64,000 nucleotides of DNA from Phyto melanocephala (lineage: Eukaryota; Arthropoda; Insecta; Diptera; Rhinophoridae): positions 119,113,062 to 119,177,061 of the forward strand of contig OW799236.1 in NCBI GenBank assembly GCA_941918925.1. The letters run 5' to 3'. Within the stretch, counting starts at the first letter, position 1. Each line of letters begins with the position of its first letter. A program made the position numbers and the translations under genes. The notes beneath the pieces are model-generated. The model was not told the origin of the DNA. It saw only the letters and a program-made list of their open reading frames with translations, and ran no database searches. Below are positions 1 to 12,084 of this stretch, in pieces.

Positions 1-299
1 TGTTTACTTTCCATTAAATATGTCAGTGCAATTATAACACTAAATAGTGACTCGGAGAAGAATTTTAAATTGAACTCAATTTTGGAGACTTCAACAGCAA
101 TATTTTATTATTATAAATGTTGTGTTATTTTACCTTAGATGATTTTTTTTTCTGCCATACGAATTGTATATAGATATTAAAAATTACATACTCGTTTATT
201 TAAGCCAAAAAGATATGTTTAAAAATGTTTGTTCAGATTTTTTGAATCTTAAGCAAAAATGCAGAGAGTTCTAATAGTATAGAATATTATCCCAGTTTT
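1..299. other. AT-rich non-coding stretch
   Basis: No gene, RNA gene or recognisable repeat is seen. The stretch ends in a short T run at which Helentron-like copy A begins. Confidence 0.6.
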
Positions 300-955
300 T
301 ATACCCGCCACCAAAAAAATGGTGGGGGTATATTCATTTTGTCATTCCGTTTGTAACACATCGAAATATCCATTTTAGACCCCATAAAGTATATATATTC
401 TGAATCAGGGTTTGATTTGATGACGATCTAGCTATGTCCGTCCGTCTGTCCGTCTGTCCGTCTGTTGAAAGCACGATAGAGGTCGCACCGAAAAAGCTAG
501 GGGGCTCAAATTTTGCCGGAATCTTTCTTATAGACAAGGTTTGTTTGGTATTGAAAATGGGCTAAATCGGAATATTAGGAAGGGAGTTATAGCTCGAAAA
601 GCAAGAGTAGGTCGAAAAAACCGTGTCCTTCAAACATCGAATAAAATGGAATTGTGTCCAAACGCATTAACGTAGACTCATGAAACTTCGAATATATATT
701 TCCTGAGTAAAAACAATATTTTTCCCCGAAAATTATCAAAATATATGCATTAGGAGAGGAGTTATCGATCAAAATGTAGGAAAATTTATACCGCACAGTG
801 TATTTTTCGGTATATTTAAAAACAAAAACGTCATAAAAGCAACAAAATTGGATGCACGACTCTGAAATTTTGCACACTTTGCTTTTTGGTAAGACGCTTT
901 TTTGTAACGGAAAATCAATGTGCCACGCCTACTTTTACGCCCACCTCCCATATAA

Positions 956-1830
956 CGTTTTACCTAAAATTCATATAATTTCTCTATTAATAAAGATTTT
1001 GGAATAACAAAGGGCTATATTGAAACACTTAAGTTGTACTCATTAGCAAAAACAACTTTGACACGCCTACTATAACGCCCACTTTTCACGTTATCTACCG
1101 TTAATGAAATTTAAAAGCTCATAAAACCGCCAAAATTAGAAGTGTGATGATCAAATTTGCTACGTGTATCCTCCTAGGCAGTATCATTACTGTCCCAGAA
1201 AATTAAGGTGCCACGCCTACTTTTACGCCCACCTACCATTAACGTTTTACCCAAAATTCATATAATTTCTCTATTAATAAAGATTTTAGAATAACAAAGA
1301 GCTATATTGAAACACCTAAGTTGTACTCATTAGCAAAAACAACTTTGACACGCCTACTATAACGCCCACTTTTCACGTTATCTACCGTTCATGAAATTTA
1401 AAAGCTCATAAAACCGCCAAAATTAGAGGTGCGATGATCAAATTTGCTACGTTTATCCCTCTAGGCAATGTTATTACTGTGCAAGAAAATTGAGGTGCCA
1501 CGCCATTTTTTACGCCCACCTCCCATATAACGTTTTACCTAAAATTCATATAATTTCTCTATTAATAAAGATTTTGGAATAATAAAGGGTTATATTGAAA
1601 CACCTCAGTTGTACTCATTCGCAAAAACAACTTTGACATGCCTACTATAACGCCCACTTTTCACGTTATCTACCGTTCATGAAATTTAAAAGCTCATAAA
1701 ACCGCCAAAATTAGAGGTATGATGATCAAATTTGCTTCGTATATCCTTCAAATCAATGTAGTCGTTGTGCCAAAAAGTTTAGGTAACACGTTCACTTTAA
1801 CGCCCACCTCCCATAACGGTTTATCTTAAA
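956..1830 (+). repeat. Tandem array, about 287-bp period, inside copy A
   Basis: The landmark CGTTTTAC recurs at 956, 1243 and 1531, with a decayed form at 1817, giving spacings of 287, 288 and 286 bases. Each unit carries the same order of words: AATTTCTCTATTAATAAAG, then TTGTACTCATT, then ACACGCCTACTATAACGCC, then CCGCCAAAATTAGA. Copies B, C and D carry fewer units, so the array expands and contracts. Confidence 0.85.
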
Positions 1831-1995
1831 TTCATGTAATTTCTCTATTGACAAAGTTTTTAGGAAAATAAAGGACTATATTGAAACATCTAAGTTGTAT
1901 TTATTAGCAGAAACTTTATTGACATGATTACTTTAACGCCAACTTTCATTGAAAGACTACATTTACAAAAGCATTTTAGTAGCATATCTAAGTTA

Positions 1996-2618
1996 CAGAG
2001 GGTGGTTAAATTTTAAGGACCGATGTTGAATTTAAATAAAACACAAATTATTTAAGAAATAATTATCATTTCTTTTTATAATGATAATATTTGTATAGTT
2101 CAATTATGTATTTAACAAAATATCTGCCAAATGCCCCCCCCCCCATCCTTGGCGCCACTTCTCTATCTGATGGTTCAAATTTTCAATGACAATGTTGATG
2201 CTCAATTGTTGGGCATGATGATGAGGCGAGGTTGACTGCTCTTTTGCCACACTATCGCAAAAACCAGCAGTAGTTCCCATTCAGCGAACTAAGAAGGCAT
2301 TCACAGATTTTCTAACATTTTATACAGACCTGTTTTGCAGTAATGTAAATATTTTTTACAATTCTCCCGATTGTGGACGAATTTGAACGATTATGTTGAT
2401 CAAAAGAATTACGAAGTGCACAAAATGCGATTTGATTTGAACGCCCATTTTTATAAAAAACCTGAATAACTTTAAAGCGTTGCTCATTTGCATATCTTTC
2501 CACGGATCAAATTGAGTAAGTTTGAGATTGAGAAATGCCAAGTGAAATGCAGAAAACAAATTTAAAGACTAGGTGTAGTTCACCTTCAACATGGGCCCTA
2601 AAAAATCTAACCACCCAT
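1996..2618 (-). mobile_element. Deleted ITm (Tc1/mariner) transposon embedded in copy A
   Basis: Inverted ends resembling GGGTGGTTAAATTTTAAGG lie at about 2000 and 2595-2618, with a TA next to each, the target used by ITm transposons. Between them, on the minus strand, are an N-terminal piece of transposase (2312-2503, helix-turn-helix region) and a C-terminal piece (about 2107-2250). The catalytic core between the two pieces is missing. Copies B, C and D carry the same insert in the same position. Confidence 0.75.
2107..2503 (-). pseudogene. ITm transposase relic, N- and C-terminal parts only
   Basis: The first part reads ERYANEQRF, then FYKNGRSNQIAF, ALRNSFDQHNR and SSTIGRIVKNI, the typical N-terminal helix-turn-helix region of insect mariner-like transposases (family pattern: NGRSNQ, ALR, STI.RIV). 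The second part, best seen in copies C and D, reads SINSVIENLDYRIVVCR and then, in a shifted frame, GGHLADILFHT and a stop, the usual C-terminus of this family. The catalytic D,D-D core is absent and there are stops and frame changes. It cannot make a transposase. It runs opposite to the host Helentron. Confidence 0.75.
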
Positions 2619-2762
2619 TACAAAGAAAGTGATACATATTTTACTATAAAGATATTATTAAATAGCGATTAACAAAATAATAATTATTGTGCTTTAAATG
2701 TACACAAAATTGGTGGTGGGTATAAAAGATTCGGCACAGCCGAATATAGTGCTCTTACTTGT

Positions 2763-3649
2763 TTTAATAATTTAGTCAGTTAGTTTAGTAGGCCTTAAGC
2801 CACAAAATTTATTTAAAAGTTTTATTTTAAAATTCATTAACCAGATGAGAATTTTAATAAAATAAATATAAAAAAAAATCAGAAAGGTCTTTCCTTTGCT
2901 AAATTTTCCTTCATACTAGGTTATATTATAAATAGATGGCGTTCATATTAAAAATTAATTTTGTACAGTAAAATCAAATTAGAAAAAGGATTGAAAATTC
3001 CTAAACTCTTTATATAAATTAATTATAAGATGATAGATGTACATTATATTAAATAGTGAATAAAGGATTAAATTGAATTGAATTTCAATTTAATTAAGAA
3101 ATATAAACTGCACCATAAAGCCAACCAACAACTTCATTCGCAACGCACAGTTTAAGAAAATGAATTGTGCTTGCTTAAGTTTTATTAATATATTTTTCAG
3201 TTGATTAAGTAGAATTTAAGAACATTAATTAAGTTCTAAATTTATTTTAAGTTTTTTTTTTTAAATAAGGTAGATGCAAGAATTTAGTGTCTCTCTAAAT
3301 CCGACAATTTTATTGCATAAAATTTTTTGTTAAGTGAAAAAACACGAACATGCGACTGAATGGGATAAAAAAATGAATCATACAGAACAAGTTTCCCTAA
3401 ATTCAATGAAATATCTAGTATTTGTGTATGCAAATAAGATCTTTGTTTGAAAAAATCATGATTGTGAGTGAATTTTCTTCATTTGAATTTTTGCTCACTT
3501 TAATGACTTTATTTGGTTGCCGTGAGATATGCTGTAGATTTCTCCAAATTTTACTATTTGAGGCTTAAGTGTTGCCATTTTTCAGCTTTAACCGTATTAA
3601 TATTTATGTAATATATTTATTAAATTTCTTTAAAATACTCACGTATAAT
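2763..3649. other. AT-rich non-coding stretch
   Basis: No gene, RNA gene or recognisable mobile element is seen; long A/T runs only. Confidence 0.5.
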
Positions 3650-4461
3650 TATACCCTTCACGCGGTGAAAAAGAGTATATGTACATAGGTTTGTCATTCC
3701 GTGTGAAATTTCTACAATTTTCATTTCCGACCCAATAAAGTATATATTTTCTGAAAGCTTATGAATAGGGGAGTCGATTAAGCTCTGTCAGTCTGTCCGT
3801 ATGTCCGTCTGTCTGTGTGTATGTTGAAATGAACTTTTAATAGCCCTCCGACATTGCTTGGATCCGGGTGAGGTGGTAAAATATCAGAAATATTCGGGAG
3901 TAGATCAGTATTGAAAATCAGAAACATCGGTACATAAACAACTGAGATATGAGCAAAAACCCACGGCCACCTCGTTTTTTTTTAACACAAAAACAACATA
4001 CAACAACAACATACATATGTATATACAGACGAGGTATACTGGTTACAGTAAATGTGGCATCAAACCCAGCTGAGCCCAAAAAAATTTTTTTTTTATATTA
4101 TATATTATTTTTTTAATTTGTTTTAATTTTTTTAATTTTTATATTTTATTTTTTATTTTATATTTATTATTTATATTTTTTATTTTTTTTAATTTTTTTT
4201 TAATTTTTTTAATATAATTTTTTTTTGTTTTATTTTTTTTAATTTTTTTTTTGTTTTTAATTTTTTTTTTAAATATTTTTTTTAACACACGTAAATTTTT
4301 AATTTTACAATGGGATGTTTTTATGTATGTATATTTTTTATATATGTATGTACCTATTTCATATAAGATGAATGGTGATACAAACTATTGTTATTGCGTG
4401 ATTGCACGTTGTGAAGGGTATATAAGATTTGGCATGGCCGAATATAGGACTCTTACTTGTT
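3650..4461 (+). mobile_element. Helentron-like element, second family, full copy
   Basis: The 5' end reads TATACCCTTCACGCGGTGA and folds on itself. The core keeps GACCCAATAAAGTATATATT, a GTCGATTAAGC block and a GTCTGTCCG microsatellite near 3790-3830. The 3' end is GGGTATATAAG, then hairpin ATTTGGC-ATG-GCCGAAT (4427-4443, one T-G wobble), then GGACTCTTACTTGTT. An almost pure A/T tract fills 4078-4300. The body differs from copies A-D although the 3' hairpin is nearly the same. No protein is encoded. Confidence 0.72.
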
Positions 4462-5874
4462 GAATTTATTTTTATTTGTTTAGACATAAATGTAAGTGAC
4501 TTAATTTACAAATATTTAAGCCACACATTCAGTAGGGACATTTACTTTCCTTATTTTGATATTCCTTACTGTGTGTATGACTTAAGTTGCATTAAGTGTT
4601 TTAATATCTATGTAAACGAAAGGTATTGGAAGTGAGTACAAACAAATAAGTATAAATGTAATTCTATTAAAGTATTCAAAACTACATTGAAACAAAAGCA
4701 TCCTTTTGTTTATTGATATTTAATTGAACTTGTAATTACAGTTAAAGTTCAAATTTCATAGTTCAAAGTACTTAAAGGGAGTTTACATAGTGTTGCATAC
4801 ATAATGCAATTCAAATAATGAAATAACTAAAACAAAGTTAATTTTATATATAAAGGTGTCGTACAAAAATATAATAATAAATTGAATTTATTAAGTTTGT
4901 TAATATTTGTTGAATTGTGGTAAATAATTGCAATACATTTTTTATTTTAATCTCAAAATGAATTAATCAAAATACAACTCATGACTGTATTGCAATATTT
5001 ATAATTGTATATGCGTATGACAGTATAGCAATTTAAAGAGAATACAGAATATATATTAAATTTGTCTTGTGCTATGTGCACATGTTGTGAATTTCTCTAC
5101 AAATTCTTAAAAAAAAATTCATAATTTTCACAACTGGTTTTAAATACATTTCCGCATTTTTTATTATTGCGTTAATAAGACGATTTTTCTTTACAATTGC
5201 AATTCACCGAAATTGTTTTTACGACACATCCGCTCAAAGTTAAAATGTTAACAAATTTGATTAAAGAGAAACAAAAATTTATTGCGAACGCACTGGTAAA
5301 GGAAAATAATTGGAAAAAATTGAAAATTATGTTGGTAAAGATTTTACTTCTAGCTGCTGCAGTGAACTGTGATATGAGTTAAAATGTAAATCCTACCAAA
5401 TAGCATTGCGATATTATTAATTATTTTAAGTAAAATCAAATTTATCTAAAACTTGTCTAATGCTGGCGCAAGTATCACAAGTCATCTAGGGAACATTCTG
5501 TGTTATCAGACTGATCTTTGCTCTAACTAAATCTTTATAAAAGTTGCTATAGGACATAATCTTTAAGTCACAGTTGACATTATATATACTTTGCCTAAAA
5601 AAGCGTTCTAATTTTTATTTAATAAAAACTTTGAAAAACCGTAACTAGATGCTATTAAGATATGCCACGCAATCTAATACGAGAGTCAGATGCTAAATTC
5701 TGAACAAAAAGCCTCATTTTCCTGTTGCTGGCAATCAATATGAGGTGCAAAGTTTTTATTTCACTAAAACTCTTATACGACTGCTGTATTCTGTTAAATT
5801 TCAGTAAGTCTTTCTTATAGTAATATTTTATTTTGAAAAACTTTTTCTTTTGTAAACTTTTTTACATATATTTT
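4462..5874. other. AT-rich non-coding stretch
   Basis: No supported gene. A 61-codon frame at 5197-5382 has no recognisable domain and no ATG at its reported start, so I treat it as chance. Confidence 0.5.
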
Positions 5875-7947
5875 TATACCCGCCACCAAAAAAATGGTGG
5901 GGGTATATTCATTTTGTCATTCCGTTTGTAACACATCGAAATATCCATTTTAGACCCCATAAAGTATATATGTTCTGAATCAGGGTTTGATTTGATGACG
6001 ATCTAGCTATGTCCGTCCGTCTGTCCGTCTGTCCGTCTGTTGAAAGCACGATAGAGGTCGCACCGAAAAAGCTAGGGAGCTCAAATTTTGCCAGAATCTT
6101 TCTTATAGACAAGGTTTGTTTGGTATTGAAAATGGGCTAAATCGGAATATTAGGAACAGAGTTATAGCTCGAAAAGCAAGAGTAGGTCGAAAAAACCGTG
6201 TCCTTCAAACATCGAATAAAATGGAATTGTGTCCAAACGCATTAACGTAGACTCATGAAACTATATATTTCCTGAGTAAAAACATTATTTTTCCCCGAAA
6301 ATTATCTAAATCTATGCATTAGGAGAGGAGTTATCGATCAAGATGTACGAAAATTTATACCGCACAGTGTACTTTTCGGTATATTTAAAAACAAAAACGT
6401 CATAAAAGCAACAAAATTAGATGTACGACTCTGAAATTTTGCACACTTTGCTTTTTGGTGAGAGGCTTTTCTGTAACGGAAAATCAATATGCCACGCCCA
6501 CTTTTACGCCCACCTCCCATATAACGTTTTACTCAAAATTCATATAATTTCTCTATTAATAAAGATTTTGGAATTATAAAGGGCTATATTGAAACTCCTA
6601 AGTTGTACACATTCGCAAAAATAACTTTGACACGCCTACTATAACGCCCACTTTTCACGTTATCTACCGTTAATGAAATTTAAAAGCTTATAAAACCGCC
6701 AAAATTAGAGCTATGATGATAAAATTTGCTACGTATATCCCCCTCGGCATTGTCATTACTGTGCCAGAAAAATAAGGTGCCACGCCCACTTTTACGCCCA
6801 CCTCTCATATAACGATTTACCTAAAATTCATATAATTTCTCTACTAATAATGATTTTGGAATAATAAAGGGCTATATTGAAACACCTAAGTTGTACTCAT
6901 TCGCAAAAATAACTTTGACACGCCTACTATAACGCCCAGTTTTCACGTTATAAACCGTTAATGAAATTTCAAAGCTCATAAAACCGTCAACATTAGAGGT
7001 ATGATGATCAAATTTGCTACGTATATCCTTCTAATCAATGAGTTCATGTAATTTCTCTATTGACAAAATTTTTGGGAAAATAAAGGACCATATTGAGAAA
7101 TCTAAGTTGTATTTATTAGCAGAAACTTTATTGACACGCCTACTTTAATGCCCACTTTCATTGAAAGACTACATTTACAAAAACATTTTAGTAGCATATC
7201 GAAGTTATAAAGGGTGGTTACATTTTAAGGACCGATGTTGATTTTAATTAAAACACAAATTATTTAAGAAATTATTATCATTTCTTTTAATAATGATAAT
7301 ATTTGTATGGTTCAATTATGTATTTAACAACATATCGGCCAAATGGCCCCCCATCCTTGGCGCCACTCCTCTATCTGATGGTCCAAATTTTCAATGACAA
7401 TGTTGATGCTCAATTGTTGGGCATGATGATGAAGCGAGGTTGACTGCTCTTTTGCCACACTATCGCAAAAACCAGCAGTGGTTCCCATTCAACGAACTAA
7501 GAAGGCATTTACAGATTTTCTAACATTTTATACAGACCTGTTTTGCAGAAATTTAAATATTTTTTACAATTCTCCCGATTGTGGACGAATTTGAACGATT
7601 ATGTTGATCAAAAGAATTACGAAGTGCACAAAATGCATTTTGATTTGAACGCCCATTTTTATAAAAAACCTGAATAACTTTAAAGCGTTGCTCATTTGCG
7701 TATCTTTCCACGGATCAAATTGAGTAAGTTTGAGATTGAGAAATGTCAAGTGAAATGCAGAAAACAAATTTAAATACATGGGCCCTTAAAATTTAATCAC
7801 TCTCTATAAAGAAAGTGATACATATTTTATTATAAAGAGATTATTCCATAGCTATTAACAAAATAATAAATATTGCGCTTTAAATGTACACAAAATTGGT
7901 GGTGGGTATAAAAAATTCGGCACAGCCGAATATAGTGCTCTTACTTG
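5875..7947 (+). mobile_element. Helentron-related element, copy B
   Basis: Same parts in the same order as copy A: 5' near-palindrome at 5876-5908, GTCTGTCC microsatellite near 6011-6040, two instead of three to four 287-bp-type units (about 6530-7060), embedded ITm insert (about 7210-7805), 3' hairpin ATTCGGC-ACA-GCCGAAT (7915-7931) and the end GCTCTTACTTGTTT. It is very similar to copy A by eye and in the same orientation, 3.1 kb downstream of it. Confidence 0.8.
7322..7712 (-). pseudogene. ITm transposase relic inside copy B
   Basis: The same N-terminal and C-terminal transposase pieces as in copy A, with the catalytic core missing. The flanking inverted ends are at about 7210 (AGGGTGGTTACATTTTAAGG) and about 7785-7805, each near a TA. 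It shares its lesions with the other three copies, which points to one ancestral insertion. Confidence 0.72.
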
Positions 7948-8383
7948 TTTGATTTAATTTCCTCTAAAAAATTAAAATGATCTTTTCGTGCTGTTGTAGC
8001 ATTTATGCATTTTTTAATTCTTGATTTATTTATTTTAAATTACCGGGATTGTTTTAAATTGCAAATAATAATTACAATTTAAATTAATTAAAATTTGCGT
8101 TATAAAATTTTATTTTTTTAAACACATTCTAATATTAAAGTAATTTATTTCATATTTTAATATTTTTTAATTCAATTAAATTGGCGTAAAAGTACGTCTT
8201 ATGTGCAACTATTTCTACTTCTACTAGATTCTTAAAATTTATACTGTGCTATGGGATCGAGAATTTTACAAACACTGTAAAGTCTAAAAATTTCGATTAG
8301 TTCTCTCTTTATTGAAAATTTTCAATTCATTTTCTATTTATGCTAAATTTAAAAAAAGTAAAAATGTATCATGTTCTCCATTT
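7948..8383. other. AT-rich non-coding stretch
   Basis: No gene or known repeat is seen between copy B and the ATCT microsatellite. Confidence 0.5.
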
Positions 8384-8460
8384 TTTATCTATCTATCTTC
8401 TTCTTCTATCTTCTATCTATCATCTATCTATCTTCTATCTATCTACTATCTATCTATATA
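8384..8460 (+). repeat. (ATCT)n/(TTCT)n microsatellite
   Basis: An impure run of ATCT and TTCT units abuts the 5' end of a Helitron-type element. The element's own TCTATATATA start may have seeded the expansion. The two overlapping open frames rich in YLSSIY and similar words are translations of this microsatellite. Confidence 0.85.
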
Positions 8461-9078
8461 TACAAAAGTGAAACTCTGTGTGTGTGTGTTAGCTATAGAC
8501 TCCGGAACTGTAAAACCGATCGGACTCAAACTTTGGCGAGTTGTTGTACGCATTCCAGGGAGTGTTTGTGGGTGGTAAAAAGTAAGCGGGCCACGCCCAT
8601 ACAAAGTTAGATGTAATTTTTTGCTACTTCCACTTGACCGATTTTTCCGAAACTTTGCACACATATTGAACTCTCATGACTATATAATTTCGTGATTAGA
8701 AAAGTGGGCAGGGCAACGCCCATAAAAAATTATATATATAATTTTGAGGTACTTGCACTGGACCGATTTTACTGAAACTTTGCACATATATTGGGCTATC
8801 ATGACTTTACAATTTCGTGATTTGAAAAGTGGGCAGTGCCACGCCCATAAAAAAAGTTATAATTTTCAGCTACTTGAACTTCACCTATTTTTCTGAAACT
8901 TTGCACACACATATTGAGCTCTCATGATTATATAATTTTGTGATTATAAAAGTGGGCAGTGCCACGCCCATAAAAAATAAGTTATTATTTTGAGCTACCT
9001 GAAAAAGTTATAATTTTTAGCTTTTTGCATTTGATATTCAATTTAAATTCAGAATGCATTTTTATTCAGATTAAAGAT
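8453..9078 (+). mobile_element. Helitron-type element, 3'-truncated copy 1
   Basis: Starts TCTATATATACAAAAGTG, then CTCTGTGTGTG, TAGACTCCGGAACTG and an array of four roughly 122-126-bp units carrying CCACGCCCAT (near 8588, 8710, 8836, 8958) and ACTTTGCACACA. Homology to the complete copies stops around 9077, before the GCGTTGC-type hairpin and the CTAG 3' terminus, so the end needed for rolling-circle termination is missing. It is in the opposite orientation to copies 2 (19611-20355) and 3 (62494-62993). Confidence 0.72.
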
Positions 9079-12000
9079 TAAAGCTTTAATAACATTTTTA
9101 ATACATCAATTTTTTTGGAAATATTAAAAAATTTTAATTTTAATTTTAAAAAATTAAATTAAAAAAAATATATTATTAGTTTTTTTTAGCCGCTGTACCA
9201 AATTCACAAATCTTTGTCAAAATATTTGTCATAACCCAACTTATTTTTTAGGTAAGAACGCCTACTTTTACGGTTGTGTGGACCAATCTGTCTATTTTTT
9301 AAACACTTATAATTCGAGCTGGCTATTATATAAGACATAGTTAAGCTTAAAATGAGATAGGAAAGAATACTGGGCGTGATACTTTATACATAAATAAAAT
9401 ACTTAATGAAATATTTAGAAAACATTTACGTCTAACTATAATCTTTAAACTTTATGTGGTATACTTCTATTTAATGTGTTTTTACAGGCCATATTTGATA
9501 CAATCGAAGCAGCGGAAGTGATGCCTTCATACAGAAAAAAAAATAATCTTAAGATATAGTTAAAGAACTATAAAAGTTAACTGCCGTATTCATAAAAAAA
9601 ATATTTTACTTTTATTTAAGACGTACTAAATAAACAGATGTTACACAGAAATTTGTAAAATAACTCGCATTTGGTGTCCTCTCTGAAAAACTTTTATTTA
9701 GTTTAAACTTAATACGAGCTATTTTTAATAACAACTTACAGTTTAAAACTGGAAATAGTGAAGAGGGGCGAAGTGTTAGTGGTTATCCTAAAAACTTTGT
9801 GTTAGTTTGCCATAAAACTTAAAAAAAAAAATTATTTTTAATCAAATTTCGATTTTTGAAAAAAGGAATTATACATATTGTAAATAAATTAATTCTTATT
9901 GCTTTTTGTAGAAATCTTTATAAAAAAAATGTCCCAATTTTATTAAATATTGGTATTTTATGATAATATTTCGTATATTTTTACTGAATATATTTTGTTT
10001 TTAAAATTAATTTTTTATATAAATACTAAAAATTATTTTTAAATTTAAGATGTTCATTATTTGTTTACACTCATAGTTTTTGTTTAAAATAGGGTACTCT
10101 TAAGCTTTTTATAATGCATTCTGTTTTTACCGGTAATTTATGAATGTGTATGTACGTTCATGTATTTATAACACATGCTGATTTACATTACGAAAATATG
10201 AACAGAGACACCAAAATATGGCTGACAAAAGTAGACACATAGCAGTAAGAAGGATTAAAAAACTTTTAAATAACTGCAAGACAGAATAATGATAAGTTTT
10301 CCACTTTTAAAGGAGAGATAAACAAAAAATAAAAAACTGAAAACACACAACACTACTTTAACTACTTTACTTTCTTAATTGAAGTGATGCACGTACTATA
10401 GCACAGAAATAAAATATTTTTTATATTTAAATGAGTCTATGACAGTAAACTTCTTAAGGAAAATTAAGTTTTTTTTCAGCTCATAACAGGTGATACTTAA
10501 ATGCTCAAGGCTTAAGAAAACTCAGCTACATTTTTACGATTAATTTTTTTTAACAAAAATCACATTTACTTCTTTTCAGTTTTAATTTACAGACATTTTT
10601 CTTATGAGTTGTAGATTTTTAGTTTTATTACTATTGGCATGAGCATGCATGTACATATTTCCACGAAAATGTATTTGTGAGTGCTGATTTTTTTTATAGA
10701 CATCTACCTTAAAATAAAAAAAATTACATGCACGCGTATTAAATTATATATCTTGACTGGAGACTGAAGTGCTGCAGAAGGACACGAAAGTGGAAAGTGC
10801 GGTTTCTAAGGAAACTATAACATTTTATATTATTTTTGTTATTGGATGGAAGGAAATTCAATTATATACAATTTATTACGCGACTTTTTTTTATTGATTT
10901 TATTTCCCTTGAAGCAAATTAGAAAAAAGAAACAACAATTCTTGTGAATTGAAAATTGTTGTATGAAAAAACAAAATATTTAAAAGTAATAATTGAATAT
11001 TTCGTCTAAAGCATATAATTTCCTGTTGATGTTTCTATAAATTTTGTAATCAACAACAACAGAAAGCTAAAATAATAAAAAATGTGTTTGTTTGAAGAGT
11101 AAAAAAAAAATATTTTTAAGATTAATTATTTAAAATTTAATGCAAATTTTTTATTTTTTACAAATAAGAGAATAAGATTATCCTTACAAAAGGATAATAC
11201 AAATGACAGGGAATAAAAAACACAACATTAATAGTAATATCTTCTCTAATGTTATAAAATTCTATATTTACAGCAGTCTTCAGTGCTAATTTTAACACTA
11301 AGAGACCCACTTGTAGCCAGTTTAGCGTTGCAGAAAATGCTATGGCTGGGGTGAGACCAATCCACTAAAAAAATTGCTTTGAAGAAAATAATTGATTTTC
11401 CATATTCTTTATATTATATTAAAACTCCATGATAGTTCGGTAAACAAAGTGACACCAGGATAATATGAAGAAAATATCTTGTAAATTCTCTTTTATAAAA
11501 AACCTTTAATTTTTTATAAATTACTTTTCACTGAATTATAATATTCATTTTATTGACAGTTAACTATAAAAGCTTTAAATAAATATTTTGTTTTAACAAA
11601 AAACAATTTTTTCTTATGCTTAAAAAAATATTAATAAAAACAACATTTATCATTTTCATAAATTAAATCCATAAAAATATATCAATAAGTCATTAAAACC
11701 ATAAAACTCAATATAACCCATGCCAATATGCAATAAAATAAAATGTGTTTTTTGGGAAAATGAATTTTATTGTAAATAGTTCTCAAAGCATGCATTAAAA
11801 AAGTCATAAAAAGTATTTTTGCAAAGAAGAGAAAAATATTTAAAAATTGCAAAAAATATAATTAACAATATATCGAGGATATGATCAACTCCAAAGGTAT
11901 TATGGCTTTTATTACTAAATACCTTATTCACATAAACTAATATATTTATTGGTGCTTACAATATCTGTCAAATCTATCCACTTGTTTCTTTTTTTTTTAT

Positions 12001-12084
12001 TAGAAAATATAGTGCTAACAGAGAGCTAATATGCAAACATACATGCATTTGTCTCTTAAAAATATTTTTAAAATTGAAAACAAG
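9079..12084. other. Long AT-rich non-coding stretch
   Basis: No gene, RNA gene or transposon could be recognised over about 3 kb. It contains poly(A)/poly(T) tracts, a copy of the dispersed word CTGCCGTATTCATAAA near 9582 (related words occur near 37021, 46018 and 54208) and one small exon-like stretch, listed separately. Confidence 0.5.
9488..9559 (+). other. Possible small exon or exon relic
   Basis: A pyrimidine-rich run ending TTTTTACAG, which fits a splice acceptor, is followed by an in-frame segment AIFDTIEAAEVMPSYR and a stop 24 codons on. The codons are less AT-biased than the surroundings. The family is not recognised and no donor or partner exon was found, so this may be chance. 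Confidence 0.15.

Larger units (their letters stand above)
300..2762 (+). mobile_element. Helentron-related (INE-1/DINE-1-like) element, copy A
   Basis: Non-autonomous rolling-circle-type element. The 5' end is a near-palindrome (TATACCCGCCACC, A-rich loop, GGTGGGGGTATA). A block ending CATAAAGTATATATATTCTG follows, then a GTCTGTCC microsatellite at 436-465, tandem units rich in CACGCC and ACGCCCAC, and a 3' end with hairpin ATTCGGC-ACA-GCCGAAT (2729-2745) followed by GCTCTTACTTGTTT. The same order of parts is known from Drosophila INE-1/DINE-1, which is a Helentron derivative, and it sits between T residues as expected. It has no helicase gene, so it would depend on an autonomous partner. 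A deleted ITm transposon is embedded at about 1996-2618. Short open frames across it are chance readings of the repeat. Confidence 0.8.

Noticed and set aside
334..951. Minus-strand frames of 60-96 codons in Helentron copies (repeated at 5909-6520, 29575-29838, 44835-45517)
   Set aside because: They translate the non-coding Helentron core, including its GTCTGTCC microsatellite; identical readings recur only because the repeat recurs.
8312..8664. Three overlapping frames of 72-88 codons
   Set aside because: They read through the ATCT microsatellite and the Helitron 5' region.
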